Shown: positions 63,585 to 64,000 of the stretch, piece after piece
How the letters are laid out: every line of letters begins with the position of its first letter
How positions within the stretch are numbered: position 1 is the stretch's first letter
NCBI GenBank assembly: GCA_947095585.1
Contig: OX352763.1
Span: forward strand, 104,697,908 to 104,761,907
Origin: Nephrocerus scutellatus
Taxonomy: Eukaryota > Arthropoda > Insecta > Diptera > Pipunculidae
Length of the DNA: 64,000 nucleotides
Direction of reading: 5' to 3'
Translations under genes and position numbers: made by a program
The notes under the pieces: model-generated
Databases searched by the model: none
What the model was told of the DNA's origin: nothing
What the model saw: only the letters and a program-made list of their open reading frames with translations

Positions 63585-64000
63585 GAGCAGAGTAGTTCAA
63601 TATCCATCTGTGTTGGGTGCCGGGGCACAGAGACATTCCGGGAAACTGTATGGCTGACGAACTCGCCAAGCAAGGAACTACACTACCCTTCTTACCTGAA
63701 TATGGGTCCATAGGCATACTAATCGCTACATGCAAATTCTTGCTAATGTAAAAACTAACTGTAGGTGGTCAAACGGTACAACTTGCATAGCGACACAACA
63801 GATCTTGCCCAAGCTGGATCCGAAACGCTCCCATTGTTTGATATCTCAAAACATATCGCACATCGTTGCTATTGTAGGTGTCATCACTGCACACTGTCTC
63901 ATAGGCAGGCATGCAGCAAGACTTGGAGTCTTCTTGAATAACTTCTGCAAAAACTGCATGGATGAGGAGGAGAACGAGACCATCGTCCATCTTCTCTGTA
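63585..64000 (+). pseudogene. LINE RNase H / zinc-knuckle fragment, runs off the window
   Basis: Reads GHRDIPGNCMADELAKQGTT (end of RNase H, the H of the active site in PGHRDI and the late D in ADELA). Further frames then reach LNNFCKNCMDEEENETIVHL at the window edge. I/R1-type, abutting the RTE-type element with a sharp change of family at about 63580. Confidence 0.75.

Noticed and set aside
1..64000. LTR retrotransposon or endogenous virus
   Set aside because: No paired long terminal repeats, no gag/protease/integrase or envelope motifs were seen; all RT sequences are of non-LTR type.

Overview
The window is a piece of a nuclear insect genome, most probably from a schizophoran fly (Diptera). 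One host gene dominates the right half: the orthologue of Drosophila Appl (beta-amyloid precursor protein-like). Ten of its coding exons can be read on the minus strand between 56944 and 32493, and they join in phase with GT-AG introns. Their protein follows the Drosophila protein closely from the first residues after the signal peptide to the end of the cytoplasmic tail. The exact fly family cannot be decided from the sequence. Almost everything else is repetitive DNA: broken non-LTR retrotransposons (LINEs), deleted DNA transposons, MITEs and several tandem-repeat arrays.

Layout. 1-10.1 kb: a LINE reverse-transcriptase scrap, then a 4.55-kb segment present twice head to tail and almost identical. 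Each copy carries a LINE (endonuclease plus reverse transcriptase) that is split by the same 0.9-kb element with a (GACC)n tract. 10.1-17.7 kb: AT-rich DNA, a third copy of the 0.9-kb element, RTE- and jockey-type LINE remnants, a pogo-like MITE with TA target site and a Harbinger-like MITE with TAA target site. 17.7-32.5 kb: AT-rich DNA with at least seven LINE remnants (reverse transcriptase, RNase H and C-terminal zinc-knuckle pieces) and two minisatellites.

32.5-57 kb: Appl. Its introns hold two deleted mariner-type elements pointing at each other, an almost complete but dead RTE element, a 101-bp repeat, another RTE copy, an approximately 2.3-kb satellite of 65-bp monomers with higher-order structure, and three successive LINE reverse-transcriptase fragments. 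57-64 kb: DNA upstream of the first visible Appl exon. It holds a self-complementary minisatellite interrupted by a foreign segment, RTE scraps and two LINE remnants. The exon encoding the Appl signal peptide was not found and probably lies beyond 64 kb.

No bacterial-type operon, CRISPR array or tRNA/rRNA gene was seen. None of the transposon proteins looks intact, so apart from Appl the window probably has no functional protein-coding gene. The observations most worth checking are the 65-bp higher-order satellite inside an Appl intron, the near-perfect 4.55-kb duplication, the 0.9-kb nested element with an ATAAA target duplication, the deleted mariner elements, and two closely spaced alternative splice-site pairs in Appl.
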